A DNA stretch of 64,000 nt, from NCBI RefSeq assembly GCF_024462775.1, contig NZ_JANGCE010000004.1:62001-126000 (forward strand), written 5' to 3'. The notes beneath the pieces were generated by a model. The model was not told the DNA's origin. It ran no database searches and worked only from the letters and a program-made list of their open reading frames with translations. This document shows positions 1-9,640 of this stretch, piece after piece. The position numbers were made by a program, and so were the translations under genes. Every line of letters starts with the position of its first letter. The first letter of the stretch is position 1. The DNA is from Butyricicoccus faecihominis. GTDB taxonomy: Bacteria; Bacillota; Clostridia; Oscillospirales; Butyricicoccaceae.

Positions 1-1269
1 CCTGTCGGCAGGTTCTGAAAGACGATGCGCCCGTTTTCATCGGTCGTGAGCGGCTTTTCCTCTGTGTATTTCGCGCCCGTTACGTCGTAATACGCGCCCG
101 CGGCGTCTTTCAGGGTAAACACCGCGCCCGCGAGCGTATTGCCCAACTGGCTGTTCTCCTGCTCCGCATCACGCTTGACAATGGAAAGCGCGCCAAAGCG
201 AACGTTTGTAATCGTGATCGCGCCGTTTTCCACCGCGGTCGCGCCTTCGCTGTCCGCCCGCTCGACAATGGGCGCGCCGTTCTCATCGCGCTTTACATTC
301 AGCTTCCAAACGGTCTTGCGCGCGGTCTGCCCCTCCACCTGTTCACCGAGGTGATAGCCCGCGGGAGCGACGGTCTCGGTCAGCGTATAGCCGCCCATGG
401 GCAGGTTTCTGAAAACAAGCTTGCCGTCCGCCTGCGTTTCCAGTTCGCGCGTTTCGCCTTCGCCGAGCTTGCCGGAAGCGCCGTAATAGTTCCCCTCGTC
501 GTCCGCAAGCGTAAATTTCGCGCCAGCCAGAGCGCCAGCCGTTTCCGCATCGCGCTTCACGACGGTGATCGAGCCGTAGCGCTCGTTCGTAATGACCAGC
601 TTGCCGTCCGTAAGCTGCATGTCTTCGCTGGAAACTATCGTATCGCCGTTTGCGTTTTGCTCCACCGTCAGTTTCCAGCTGGTCTTGCGCGGCGTTTGTC
701 CATTCGCCATGCCAAGCTGGTATCCTTCCGGGGCGGCGGTCTCGGTCAGCGTGTATGTACCCACCGGCAGCTTGCCGAAGGCGATACGGCCGGCAGCGTC
801 GGTCTCAAGCTCCTTTTTATCCGCCGATACCGCGCCGGTGGCATCGTAATACTTGCCGTGCGCGTCGGTCAGCGTAAACTTTGCGCCCGCAAGGACCGCG
901 CCGTTTTCCGCATCCTGTTTTTCCACGGTCAGCGAACCGACCGGATCGTTTTTAATCGTTGCGGTAAGCGTCTTTTCGCCGTCGAATGCAAATACGTGTT
1001 CCGCGTTCTCCGGAAGTTGATAGCCGTCCGGCGCCTGTGTCTCCGTTAGCTTGACAAACTGGGTATCCTTCGGCAAGCCGCTGATCTTCAGCGTGCCGTC
1101 CGCCTTGGTTTTTAAGCCCGCCGCGAACGTGGTATAGGTTTGACCGTCCGCGGAATAGGCGGCGTCAAATTTCGCGCCCGCAAGCTTTAGCGCGGTGTTT
1201 TGGGAAGAAACCTTGGTCAATGTCAGGCTTTTGCGTTCGGCGGCCGTGCCGCCGTGGGGGCCGCCCGCG
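1..1269 (-). CDS. SpaA/Cna_B-repeat surface protein, partial at both ends
   Basis: Read on the minus strand, this frame encodes at least three and a half consecutive prealbumin-like (SpaA/Cna_B) domains. Each opens with a strand such as SLTVEKQDAE, SITVVKRDAE or LSIVKRDAE, followed by LAGAKFTL, a YYDATG-type segment and a closing NLPxGxYTLTETxAPxGY. Such repeats form the stalk of Gram-positive pilins and adhesins anchored to the cell wall. The C-terminus, where an LPXTG sorting signal would be expected, lies beyond the left edge. No signal peptide or credible start exists upstream: the frame runs through a 13-G tract (minus strand) into sequence antisense to the ABC-F gene with no ATG or GTG. 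The gene is therefore 5'-truncated, phase-shifted or misassembled at that tract. The domain assignment is secure; the N-terminal boundary is not. Confidence 0.8.
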
Positions 1270-1282
1270 CCCCCCCCCCCCC
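1270..1282. repeat. 13-nt C homopolymer (poly-G on the minus strand)
   Basis: An uninterrupted run of 13 C sits where recognisable coding sequence of the SpaA-repeat protein ends. It is flanked by very GC-rich sequence. A tract of this length could act as a slipped-strand phase switch, or it could mark a sequencing or assembly fault. Confidence 0.85.
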
Positions 1283-1390
1283 GCCGGCCGCTTTTTTGCC
1301 CTGCGGGCGTAGAATCTCCAAAAGGCGGGTAGAGCGTGGGCAAATTCGCTACATCTTGTACAAAAATCGGTTTTTGTTCCCGAATTAGCT

Positions 1391-1418
1391 GTGAAACCGC
1401 GCGGGAATGTGGTATACT
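1391..1418 (+). promoter_or_regulatory. Probable promoter of the ABC-F gene
   Basis: A TATACT box at 1413-1418 lies 42 nt before the ABC-F start. A weak -35 (GTGAAA, 1391-1396) precedes it with 16-nt spacing. The ribosome binding site ACGGAGGA lies near 1441. The 1283-1390 stretch upstream carries no gene I can support. Confidence 0.5.
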
Positions 1419-1459
1419 GATACAGATTGAATATATGACAAACGGAGGATATCCTATCC

Positions 1460-3064
1460 ATGATCACTGTATCTGAATTAAGCCTGAACTTCAGCGGCGA
1501 GCCGCTGTTTAAAAACGTCAACATGAAATTTACCGAGGGCAACTGCTACGGTATTATCGGCGCGAACGGCGCGGGTAAATCTACTTTTTTGCGCATCCTC
1601 TCGGGCGATCTTGATTCCTCTTCCGGCACGGTATCCATCGCTTCCAAAGCGCGTATGTCCGTGCTCAAACAGGATCACTTCGAGTTTAACGAGGAAACCG
1701 TTTTGAACACCGTATTGGGCGGCAACCCGCGCCTGCTCGCCGTGATGCGCGAGAAGGACGAGCTGTACATGAAGGACCCCTTCACCGAGGAGGACGGCAA
1801 CAAGGCAGCCGATCTGGAAGCCGAATTCGCCGAAATGAACGGTTGGGATTCCGAGACCGAAGCGTCCCAGCTGCTGAACGGTCTGGGCCTTGACGCGGAC
1901 GCGATCCTGTACAGCGAAATGAAAACGCTGGGCGACACCGAAAAGGTAAAGGTGCTGCTGGCGCGCGCGCTGTTCGGCAAGCCCGATATCCTGCTGATGG
2001 ACGAACCGACCAACCACTTGGACGTGGCTGCCGTGCATTGGCTCGAGGATTTCCTGATGGATTTTGAAGGCACCGTGCTGGTGGTTTCACATGACCGCCA
2101 TTTCCTCAATAACGTGTGTACGCACATTGTCGATATCGATTTTGGCAAGATCAAGGTATACGTGGGCAACTACGAATTCTGGTATGAATCCTCGCAGATG
2201 ATGCAGCGCATGATCAAGGATCAGAACAAGAAGAACGAGGATAAGATCAAGGAGCTGCAAGGCTTTATCCAGCGCTTCTCGGCCAACAAGTCCAAGTCCC
2301 GTCAGGCGACCAGCCGCAAAAAGCTGATCGATAAGCTGACGGTAGAGGAACTGCCCGCTTCCTCCCGCCGCTATCCGTGGGTCGCCTTTACCGCTGACCG
2401 CGAAGCGGGCAAGGATATCCTCGAGGTGCGCGGCATCTCCAAAACGGTGGACGGCGAAAAGATTCTCGACAATGTTTCCTTCATCGTGCGGCGCGACGAC
2501 AAGATCGCCTTCATCTCCGACAACGAACAGGCGATGACCGTGCTGTTTCAGATCCTGATGGGGGAGATGCAGCCGGACGAGGGCACCTTCAAATGGGGCA
2601 CAACCACCTCGCAGAGCTATTTCCCCAAGGACAACTCCGAATATTTCAACGGCCACAAGGAAAACATGCTCGACTGGCTCGCGCCATATTCCCGCACCGA
2701 CACGCTGGAATCGACGCTGCGCGGATTTTTGGGCCGCATGCTCTTCTCGGGCGACGATGTGTATAAGCCGGTCAACGTGCTTTCCGGCGGCGAAAAGGTG
2801 CGCATGATGCTTTCCCGCATGATGCTGTTCGGTTCCAACGTGCTGGTGATCGATCAGCCGACCAACCACCTTGATCTGGAAAGCATCACCGCGGTCAACA
2901 ACGGCGTGCGCGACTTTAAGGGCACCGTGCTGTTCGCCAGCCATGACCATGAGTTCGTGCAGACGATCGCGACCCGTGTGATCGAGCTGCGCGAGCACGG
3001 CGTGCTGGATAAGGAATGCAGCTACGACGAGTTTTTGGAATTCCGCGAGAGCTATCAGAGCTGA
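1460..3064 (+). CDS. ABC-F family ATPase, YkpA/YbiT type
   Basis: This 534-residue cytosolic protein has two fused ATP-binding cassettes and no membrane segments, which is the ABC-F layout. ABC-F proteins act on ribosomes, affecting translation or antibiotic protection. The first cassette has Walker A GANGAGKST near residue 36 and Walker B LLMDEPTNHLD, but its signature is degenerate (TLGDTEK in place of LSGGE). The second has LSGGEK and VIDQPTNHLD but a degenerate Walker A (FISDNEQAMT). These asymmetric losses resemble the B. subtilis YkpA branch. The ATG follows a good ribosome binding site. Its stop overlaps the next start (TGATG), suggesting coupled translation. Its exact role is unknown. 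Confidence 0.9.
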   Translation: MITVSELSLNFSGEPLFKNVNMKFTEGNCYGIIGANGAGKSTFLRILSGDLDSSSGTVSIASKARMSVLKQDHFEFNEETVLNTVLGGNPRLLAVMREKDELYMKDPFTEEDGNKAADLEAEFAEMNGWDSETEASQLLNGLGLDADAILYSEMKTLGDTEKVKVLLARALFGKPDILLMDEPTNHLDVAAVHWLEDFLMDFEGTVLVVSHDRHFLNNVCTHIVDIDFGKIKVYVGNYEFWYESSQMMQRMIKDQNKKNEDKIKELQGFIQRFSANKSKSRQATSRKKLIDKLTVEELPASSRRYPWVAFTADREAGKDILEVRGISKTVDGEKILDNVSFIVRRDDKIAFISDNEQAMTVLFQILMGEMQPDEGTFKWGTTTSQSYFPKDNSEYFNGHKENMLDWLAPYSRTDTLESTLRGFLGRMLFSGDDVYKPVNVLSGGEKVRMMLSRMMLFGSNVLVIDQPTNHLDLESITAVNNGVRDFKGTVLFASHDHEFVQTIATRVIELREHGVLDKECSYDEFLEFRESYQS

Positions 3065-3420
3065 TGAGCAAGGGCGTGAAGGGCCTTTTGCTGCTGCTCG
3101 CCGTCGCCGTGCTCGCGTACGGCACGGCGGGCGTGCTCGGCTTTGGCTGTCCGGCGCAGCGCCTTACCGGCGTGCCCTGCCCGGGGTGCGGGCTGTCCCG
3201 CGCGGCGGCAAGCGTGCTGCGCGGCGATCTGGCGGGGGCCCTTCGCATGCACCCGATGATCTTTGTGCTGCCGCCGGTATTCCTTTACGTCTTATTTGGG
3301 AAAAAGCCGCTTCTGGGCAGTAAAAAGAGGGAACGGGCTCTGCTTTGGGGCGTGATCGCGCTGTGGATCGTCCTTTGGCTCGTTCGGCTGGCGGTGCGCG
3401 ATCCGGTGTTGTTTCTCTGA
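3064..3420 (+). CDS. DUF2752 family small membrane protein
   Basis: A protein of about 118 residues starting at the ATG that overlaps the ABC-F stop. It has an N-terminal hydrophobic helix, the DUF2752 core CPxxxLTGVPCPGCGLSRA, and two further hydrophobic segments, so it is predicted to be integral to the membrane. The CPGCG cysteines are the family hallmark; the function is not established. Overlap with the ABC-F gene suggests one transcript. Confidence 0.8.
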   Translation: MSKGVKGLLLLLAVAVLAYGTAGVLGFGCPAQRLTGVPCPGCGLSRAAASVLRGDLAGALRMHPMIFVLPPVFLYVLFGKKPLLGSKKRERALLWGVIALWIVLWLVRLAVRDPVLFL

Positions 3421-3607
3421 CGGCGATTGTGCCCCGGCGCTTGCAATAGAACTACATTTTGTGTTAGAATAGCGGAAAGCAGCTTTTTTGCACAGTTATC
3501 GCAATCAAGCCTCCCGGCGGCTCGGCGGAATTAAACGCGTTTGCCGCTGCGGAATACCGGGTACACTTTGTGATATCCGCCGCGTGAGAAAGAAAGGATT
3601 GTTCCGC

Positions 3608-4219
3608 ATGACCGTACAGTGCCCGCATTGCCATGAAGAGAGCGAGCATAAGGTGATTGACCATATCAATATCGACCGCACGCCTGAAATGAGAGAAAAG
3701 GTGCGCGATCTTTCGCTATTCCGAGTGAAGTGCCCAAACTGCGGTGAAACCGTGCTGGCGGTGCACCCCTGCCTATACCACGATATGTCAAACGGCTTTA
3801 TGGTTTGGCTTTGGAACGAAGAGGAGCCCGTGCCCACGGCTGATTTTGACCCGCTGGCCGGTTATAAGCTGCGCGAGGTAGAAACCATGAACGCGTTCCG
3901 CGAAAAGATCGCGGTTTTGGAACTTGGACTGGACGACCGCGCGGTAGAGATTATGAAGCTGTTGCTGCTGATGCGGCTCCGGCACGATCTTGACGTGGTG
4001 GAACTGGTCTTTCACGAGCTTGACGCGCGCACCGGCGATTTTCGCTTTGTCGCCGTTTTGTCCGATGGGGTGGAACAGTACGCCGCCATGCCGGGCGCGC
4101 TGTACCAGCGCCTGAAGCAGGATGTGGAGGAACGGCTTTTTACCTCGGCAAAGAATTTTACCCGCGTTGATATGGATTGGGCCGCGCAAGCGCTCGAACT
4201 GCTGCACGAGGCGGAGTAA
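3608..4219 (+). CDS. CpXC domain protein
   Basis: A 203-residue protein with two zinc-knuckle-type CPxC pairs in the first 45 residues (CPHC and CPNC), matching the CpXC domain. The rest is helical and acidic with no known catalytic motif. The ATG at 3608 is preceded by GAAAGGA; an upstream in-frame extension lacks domain similarity. A likely promoter, TTGCAA (3441-3446) with TAGAAT (3465-3470) at 18-nt spacing, lies upstream. The function is unknown; metal binding is inferred from the cysteines. Confidence 0.75.
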   Translation: MTVQCPHCHEESEHKVIDHINIDRTPEMREKVRDLSLFRVKCPNCGETVLAVHPCLYHDMSNGFMVWLWNEEEPVPTADFDPLAGYKLREVETMNAFREKIAVLELGLDDRAVEIMKLLLLMRLRHDLDVVELVFHELDARTGDFRFVAVLSDGVEQYAAMPGALYQRLKQDVEERLFTSAKNFTRVDMDWAAQALELLHEAE

Positions 4220-4221
4220 AA

Positions 4222-4292
4222 ACAAAAAAACATCCTGAGCGAAGCAAAAGCGCCCGGCGGATACACGGGGAGCTTTTGCTGCGTTCAGGATG
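4222..4292 (-). terminator. Intrinsic terminator between convergent genes
   Basis: Arms at 4231-4251 and 4271-4292 pair almost perfectly over about 20 bp. On the minus strand the hairpin is followed by a T-rich run, so it ends the exporter transcript. It may also slow transcription from the CpXC gene. Confidence 0.8.
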
Positions 4293-4316
4293 AAAATGAA
4301 CGATAGCGGAAAAAGC

Positions 4317-5153
4317 TTAGCCAAAAAGCTGCAGCAACGTGCCGCCCAGTACGGCGAGCACAAGCGTGGCGGCAATGATGGGAAGCGCGCGGCGGCGGCC
4401 GGCCTTTTCCTGAAACAGTACGATATAGCCGAAGCCCGCGCCGGTGGATAATCCGGCGATTAACGCGCCGAAGCTGATCGTGCCGTTTACAAACAGCTGG
4501 GAAAGCAGCACGCTCATCGCGCAGCTGGGCACAAGGCCGAGCACCGCGCAGAGCAGCGGCTGCCAAATGCTGTCCGCCAGAAGCAGGGTGGAAAGGCGGT
4601 CCTCGCCGATCCATGCGATCGCCCCATTCAGCGCCAGCAGGATGAGGAAGAGGAACAACCCGGTTTTGAGAGTCCGCCACAAAACGACGGCAACCGGAGA
4701 ACCTTCGCCGCAGCAGGAGCAGTCCTCCACTTCGATCTCGATGGGTTCATGCCCGCGCCTTTTTTCTCGGAACACGGTCAGCCGCAGCAAATAACCGCCC
4801 ACGACCGCGAGCGCAAATTTGGCGAGGAGCAGTAAAAGTACCTTTTGAAGGCCCACGCCGCCCGCGAGCAGCACGGGCACCGCTTCGTCCGACGTTGCCA
4901 AAAACACGGCGACCAGCGTGGCCGGTGCGAGGTAGCCCGCTGAAAACAGCGCGGCGGCAGCGGCGGAAAAACCGCACTGGGGTACCGTGCCCGCCAGCGC
5001 GCCGACGACCGGACCGAACCGCGCCGCGCGGGCCAGCAAGGTGGGAGCGTTCGTCAGCCGGTTTTCCACGTAGTAAAGCAGCGCGTACACCAGCAAAAGC
5101 AGCGGCAGGGTCTTGACGATGTCGAAAAATGAATCGGACAGGATCTCTAACAA
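4317..5153 (-). CDS. Putative heavy-metal exporter (ArsP_2/putative manganese transporter family)
   Basis: A 278-residue polytopic membrane protein. Hydrophobic segments group into two halves, each with a related motif: VPQCGFSAAAAALFSAG in the first and VPSCAMSVLLSQLFVNG in the second. A cysteine-rich cytoplasmic-type loop (EDCSCCGEG) separates them. This matches PF11449-type exporters, often labelled putative manganese transporters. The start is TTG with GAGGTG upstream; a TATAAT box lies at 5205-5210 on the minus strand. Family membership is good; the metal is not known. Confidence 0.75.
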   Translation of the reverse strand: MLEILSDSFFDIVKTLPLLLLVYALLYYVENRLTNAPTLLARAARFGPVVGALAGTVPQCGFSAAAAALFSAGYLAPATLVAVFLATSDEAVPVLLAGGVGLQKVLLLLLAKFALAVVGGYLLRLTVFREKRRGHEPIEIEVEDCSCCGEGSPVAVVLWRTLKTGLFLFLILLALNGAIAWIGEDRLSTLLLADSIWQPLLCAVLGLVPSCAMSVLLSQLFVNGTISFGALIAGLSTGAGFGYIVLFQEKAGRRRALPIIAATLVLAVLGGTLLQLFG

Positions 5154-5289
5154 ATGGGTTCACCTCATAAAAATGCATTGAAAACGTTAAAACAGCTATT
5201 TATTATTATAACACAGGTTTGCCCGTGCGAGCAAGCAGGATTTGCCTGCGCCGCCGGGCGGATACAAGAAAGGGAATCGTACGACCAAT

Positions 5290-6924
5290 ATGAAATTCAG
5301 TGAATTAGGAATCGAAAAGAACATTTTAAAGGCCTTGAACGAGGCGGGCTATGACGAGCCGACGCCGATCCAGCAAAAGGCGATCCCGCCGCTGATCGAC
5401 GGGCACGACATCATGGGCTGCGCCCAGACGGGCACGGGCAAGACCTGCGCGTTTGCCGTGCCGATCATTCAGCGGCTGGAGGCGCAGACCGCCAAGGGCC
5501 GCGCGCCGCGCGCGCTCATCCTTACGCCGACGCGCGAGCTGGCTTTGCAGATTTTCGAGAATATCTGCCAATACGCGCGCTATACGGGCCGCACGGCCGC
5601 TGTTATTTTCGGCGGCGTGTCGCAGGTGCCGCAGGTGGATGCGATTAAGCGCGGCGCGGATATTCTGATCGCCACGCCGGGCCGCCTTTGGGACCTGATG
5701 GGACAGGGACACGTAACGCTTGGCTCGATCGAATGCTTCGTGCTGGATGAGGCCGACCGGATGCTGGATATGGGCTTTTTCCCGGATGTCAAGCGCATCA
5801 TCAAGTTCCTGCCGGAAAAGCGGCAGACCATGCTGTTCTCCGCCACCATCCCGAAGGAGATCGCAGCACTGGCGGACAGCTTGCTTCATACCCCGGTGCG
5901 CATTGCGATCACCCCGTCGGCCAAGCCGGTTGAAAAGATCGAGCAGAAGCTGTATTTTGTGGAAAAAGCGGAAAAAAGGGAACTGCTGGCGGAAGTGATC
6001 CGTCAAAGCAACGTTGCGCAGACGCTGGTCTTTACCCGCACCAAGCATGGGGCCGACCGCGTCGCGCGCGATTTGAACCGCGCGGGCATCAAGTCCAAGG
6101 CGATCCACGGCGATAAATCGCAGAACCAGCGCCAAACCGCACTGAGCGACTTCAAGGCGTGCAAGATCGCGGCTCTGGTTGCGACCGATATCGCCGCGCG
6201 CGGCATCGATATCAATGAATTGCCGCTTGTTATCAATTTTGAACTGCCCAATATTCCGGAAACCTATGTGCACCGCATTGGCCGCACGGGCCGCGCCGGG
6301 CAGGAAGGCACCGCCATTTCCTTCTGCGACCATACCGAACGGCCCTATCTGGCCGATATTGAAAAGCTGATCGGCCGGGCGATCCCGGTCGAGGGCGAAG
6401 TGCCGCATGTGCCGAAGGAGGGCGAGGAGACCGCGCGCCGCGCGCCCGCGCCCCGCGGTAGGACCCGCAAGCCGGTTTCGGAAAACGCCACGGCGGAAGA
6501 GGTCGCGGCGGACGTCCAGCGCCAAAAAGCGCAGAAGCCGCGCCGCCAGCCGGCCGCAAAGGCCGCAGCGCCCGCCGCGGGCCAGACCGCCCGCCGCGCA
6601 CCCGCCGCGGAGGCGCGCGAGGAACAGCGCGCCAAAGCGGCCGCGCCGCGCCGCTCGCGTTCGTCTTCGGCAGGCGCGCGGGGCCGTGGACGCGCCCCCT
6701 ATGCAAAATATGAACAGAACGAACCCCGGTACGACGCGCACACCCCCGCCCGCACCGGCGAACTGAGCGAGGCGGCAGCCGCGCGCATCCGGCAGAAGGT
6801 CGCGGCGGCTATGGCGGCCCGCACGGAAGCGGCGCCCGCCGCTAAACAAGCCGGCGGACAGCCTGCGGCTTCCTCCGCAAGACCGGCGCGTTCGCGTTCG
6901 TTCCGCGGCCACCGCAAGGGCTAA
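5290..6924 (+). CDS. DEAD-box ATP-dependent RNA helicase, RhlE-like
   Basis: A 544-residue RNA helicase that unwinds structured RNA in ribosome assembly or mRNA decay. The Q motif (GYDEPTPIQ), motif I (AQTGTGKT), motif II (DEAD), motif III (SAT) and motif VI (HRIGRTGRAG) are all present in order within the first 360 residues. The last 150 residues or so are a low-complexity Ala/Arg/Lys-rich tail, typical of RNA-binding extensions. The ATG at 5290 opens the conserved MKFSELG N-terminus. It is divergent from the exporter gene. Confidence 0.92.
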   Translation: MKFSELGIEKNILKALNEAGYDEPTPIQQKAIPPLIDGHDIMGCAQTGTGKTCAFAVPIIQRLEAQTAKGRAPRALILTPTRELALQIFENICQYARYTGRTAAVIFGGVSQVPQVDAIKRGADILIATPGRLWDLMGQGHVTLGSIECFVLDEADRMLDMGFFPDVKRIIKFLPEKRQTMLFSATIPKEIAALADSLLHTPVRIAITPSAKPVEKIEQKLYFVEKAEKRELLAEVIRQSNVAQTLVFTRTKHGADRVARDLNRAGIKSKAIHGDKSQNQRQTALSDFKACKIAALVATDIAARGIDINELPLVINFELPNIPETYVHRIGRTGRAGQEGTAISFCDHTERPYLADIEKLIGRAIPVEGEVPHVPKEGEETARRAPAPRGRTRKPVSENATAEEVAADVQRQKAQKPRRQPAAKAAAPAAGQTARRAPAAEAREEQRAKAAAPRRSRSSSAGARGRGRAPYAKYEQNEPRYDAHTPARTGELSEAAAARIRQKVAAAMAARTEAAPAAKQAGGQPAASSARPARSRSFRGHRKG

Positions 6925-6993
6925 GCCGCCGGCATCAATAGATAAAGATAGTGACCGCCTAAGCCACAGAGAGATAAGGGGAGAGATACGGCC

Positions 6994-8181
6994 ATGAACG
7001 GCGCCCGACACCGCTTTGCACTTGGTTTTACGTGCTTTATACTCGTGTGTATCACCGCAGTCTATCCCTTTCTGCTTTACACACCGAACAACTTCGTCAC
7101 CCGCTGGCGGGAATGGTACATCGAGACCGCCATGGGCACCATGACCCACCAGTGGTTGGCGACGTGGTTCATCCCGCACGACATCATCAACGACGTCATG
7201 CTCAAACGGTATTTGATGAACCGCAACCAAGCCGGCTTGGAAAGTACGTGGGAACCGGAAACGGATCCTGCCGACGAAACGCCAACCACTCCGCGCGGTC
7301 AATTTTTGAGCCGCTTTTCCGAGTTGGACGCGGAAAGCTTCGATGCTTTCATTCAGCAAAACCCTGAATACATAGAGGATGGCTACGATAAGATCGATAT
7401 CGACCTTGTCGGCGACGATCCGACCAAAAAGCGGTATGATACCGGCTTATGGACGACGCAGGGCGATCCCGTGGTCGCCATCAACGCGGAGTATGGGATT
7501 TTGATTGCCCAAATCGCCGGCGAGGATGAGCTTGGTCTGGAATATGCGGGCAAGCTCGCGTTCTGTCACCAGCCGGAGCGCGTCTCCGTCGGCCTATGCG
7601 AAGGGCTGTTTTCTTACGGCTCGTTCGTATCCGATATGGCGCGCGATTACGACGCGATGCTCGCCGTCAACGCTTCCGGCTTTGCCGATTATGAGGGCAA
7701 CGGCACGGGCGGTATCCCTTACGGCTTTCTCAAGAGCGAGGGCCGCGAGATACAAGGGGCCGAGGGCGGCGATTGGAAGATCATCGGTTTTGATAATGAA
7801 GATCGCTTGCAGATCGGCGCGTTTTCCGATACCTCCAGCCTGCGCGACGCGGTGGAGTTCTGGCCGGTGCTCATTTTAAACGGTGAGAATATCATACGCA
7901 ACGCAGGGCTGAACGATGCGCAGCCGCGCACCGCGATCGGACAGACCAAGGACAAAACCGCGATGTTCCTTGTTGTGGATGGACGAAAGACGCATTCGTT
8001 CGGCATCACCTATGCGGGCTGCGGCGAGATCATGGAGCGCTACGGCGCGTATCAGGCCGCTATGCTGGACGGCGGATCCTCCTCGGTCATGGTCTATAAC
8101 GGCCGCGAGATTACCAGCCCCACCACGCTTTCGCAAAACCCGGAGGGACGCTACCTGCCCGATTGCTTTGTGGTAAAATAG
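6994..8181 (+). CDS. Phosphodiester glycosidase (NAGPA) domain protein
   Basis: A 395-residue protein with an N-terminal membrane anchor or signal (hydrophobic residues 10-28) and an extracellular C-terminal NAGPA-type domain. Diagnostic segments are QPRTAIGQTKD, LDGGSSSVMVYNGR and a terminal GRYLPDCFVV. Family members hydrolyse GlcNAc-1-phosphodiester linkages or are found with exopolysaccharide genes. The residue 80-150 region is acidic and not conserved. It is monocistronic and ends in a strong hairpin. The substrate is unknown. Confidence 0.8.
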   Translation: MNGARHRFALGFTCFILVCITAVYPFLLYTPNNFVTRWREWYIETAMGTMTHQWLATWFIPHDIINDVMLKRYLMNRNQAGLESTWEPETDPADETPTTPRGQFLSRFSELDAESFDAFIQQNPEYIEDGYDKIDIDLVGDDPTKKRYDTGLWTTQGDPVVAINAEYGILIAQIAGEDELGLEYAGKLAFCHQPERVSVGLCEGLFSYGSFVSDMARDYDAMLAVNASGFADYEGNGTGGIPYGFLKSEGREIQGAEGGDWKIIGFDNEDRLQIGAFSDTSSLRDAVEFWPVLILNGENIIRNAGLNDAQPRTAIGQTKDKTAMFLVVDGRKTHSFGITYAGCGEIMERYGAYQAAMLDGGSSSVMVYNGREITSPTTLSQNPEGRYLPDCFVVK

Positions 8182-8204
8182 CGGTCGATACGACCGGATA
8201 ACAA

Positions 8205-8242
8205 GAACCGCCGTGCCAAATTTTCCTTTGGCACGGCGGTTC
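8205..8242. terminator. Bidirectional terminator
   Basis: A hairpin with 15-bp arms (AACCGCCGTGCCAAA and its complement) lies between the convergent glycosidase and MATE genes, with A- and T-rich flanks usable from both sides. Confidence 0.8.
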
Positions 8243-8247
8243 ATATT

Positions 8248-9597
8248 TTATTCCTGCCGCAGGCGGCGCACGATGCGCCGGAGCAGGACGGCGGACAAGA
8301 GCGCCGCAAGCAGACCGGCGGCGAGCGGGGAGAGCCAAACGCCGTCCAGCCCCCACAGGCGGGGCAGAAGGAGCAGGCTCAGCCCGGGCAGCAGCAGCGT
8401 TTGGCTGAAGGAAAGCAGGAGCGAGCTGAGCGGACGACCGAGCGCCGTGAAGAAAGACCCCGATACAATGCCGCACCAACTGACCAAATAGGAAAGGGCG
8501 AACAGATGCAGCGCGCGGCGGCTCAGTTCAAGCAGCGCGGTGTTGCCTGACTCCATGAAATAGGGGAGAATGCTTTGGGCGCCGGTCAGCATCCACGCAA
8601 GCACGGCGATGGATACCAAAAACCCGGCAAGCTGTACCCGGCGTTCAAGCGCGAACACGCGGCGCGTGTCGCGCGCGCCGTAGTTATAGCTGATCGCGGG
8701 CTGGAGCGCGTCGGACATGCCGAACAGAATGGATTTTACCACGCTGTCGATATACATGATCACGCTGAACGCGGCCACGGCCAAATAGCCGCCTTGCGCC
8801 ATCAGCACCGCGTTAAACAGCACCATGCAGACCGAACTGGCGATGTTGGAGAAAAACTCCGAGCTGCCGTTGGCAACGATGTTGAAAACCGCTCGCGGCT
8901 TTAATGAAGAACGGGTAAAGCGAAGCGGCAGCCTGCCGCGCAGAAAGGGCCAAAAGCCAATCGCCGTGCCCGCAGCGAGACATAGGCAGGAGGCGAGCGC
9001 GGCAGCGGCGACGCCCTTGCGGAAACCGACGATGAACAGCGCGTCCAGCGCGATGTTGGCCAGCGAAATGACGATGTTCATGATCATGCTGTAGCGCACC
9101 TTGCCGCAAATGCGCAAAAAGTTGTCCACTGCAAAAAAGATCATGATCGCGGGTGAAAACAGCGCGTATACCCGCATATAGTCGACCGCGTATCGCAGCA
9201 CGGCCCCCTCCGCGCCGAGCAGGCGCATCAGATCGCCGGCAAAGAAGAAGCCGATCGCCCCGGCCGCGACTGAAATGGCAAAGATCAGCCCGCAGGCGAA
9301 AGAAAAAATACGGTTGGCTTCGTGTTCGTCACGTTCGCCCAGACGAATGGCGATCTGTACGGACGAGCCGACCGCCACCATGTCCGCCAGCGCAAAGCTG
9401 ATCATGATCAGCGGCATGACAAGGTTGACGGCGGCCAGCGCTTCCGCGCCGATAAAGCGGCCGACGAAGATGCCGTCCGCGATCGTATAGAGTGAAGTGA
9501 CCGCCATGCTGACCATGCTGGGCAGCGCGCAGCGAAAAAACAACCGTGTCGGCGGCAGGGAGCCGAAGAGCCGCTCGTGTTCTAATTGGGGTGCCAT
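8248..9597 (-). CDS. MATE family multidrug efflux transporter
   Basis: A 449-residue protein with about twelve hydrophobic segments. The N-terminal region with ADGIFVGRFIGAEALAAVN and the inter-repeat motifs fit the MATE family, which exports cationic drugs or metabolites using a Na+ or H+ gradient. The start is the ATG at 9597: GGAGGA lies 8-9 nt upstream, and the in-frame TTG further upstream overlaps that ribosome binding site. It is divergent from a MerR regulator whose predicted operator lies between the -10 and -35 of this gene, so induction by a MerR ligand is likely. Confidence 0.9.
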   Translation of the reverse strand: MAPQLEHERLFGSLPPTRLFFRCALPSMVSMAVTSLYTIADGIFVGRFIGAEALAAVNLVMPLIMISFALADMVAVGSSVQIAIRLGERDEHEANRIFSFACGLIFAISVAAGAIGFFFAGDLMRLLGAEGAVLRYAVDYMRVYALFSPAIMIFFAVDNFLRICGKVRYSMIMNIVISLANIALDALFIVGFRKGVAAAALASCLCLAAGTAIGFWPFLRGRLPLRFTRSSLKPRAVFNIVANGSSEFFSNIASSVCMVLFNAVLMAQGGYLAVAAFSVIMYIDSVVKSILFGMSDALQPAISYNYGARDTRRVFALERRVQLAGFLVSIAVLAWMLTGAQSILPYFMESGNTALLELSRRALHLFALSYLVSWCGIVSGSFFTALGRPLSSLLLSFSQTLLLPGLSLLLLPRLWGLDGVWLSPLAAGLLAALLSAVLLRRIVRRLRQE

Positions 9598-9640
9598 GGA
9601 AAGATTCCTCCGTGTCAAAGATTGATTGCCGATAAGCTAT

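Noticed and set aside
1165-1542. 125-codon minus-strand frame as the missing N-terminus of the adhesin
   Set aside because: It lacks a signal peptide, overlaps the ABC-F gene antisense and is in a different frame from the repeats.
5326-7359. 677-codon minus-strand frame opposite the DEAD-box helicase
   Set aside because: Antisense to a clear helicase; Arg/Ala-rich composition typical of shadow frames.
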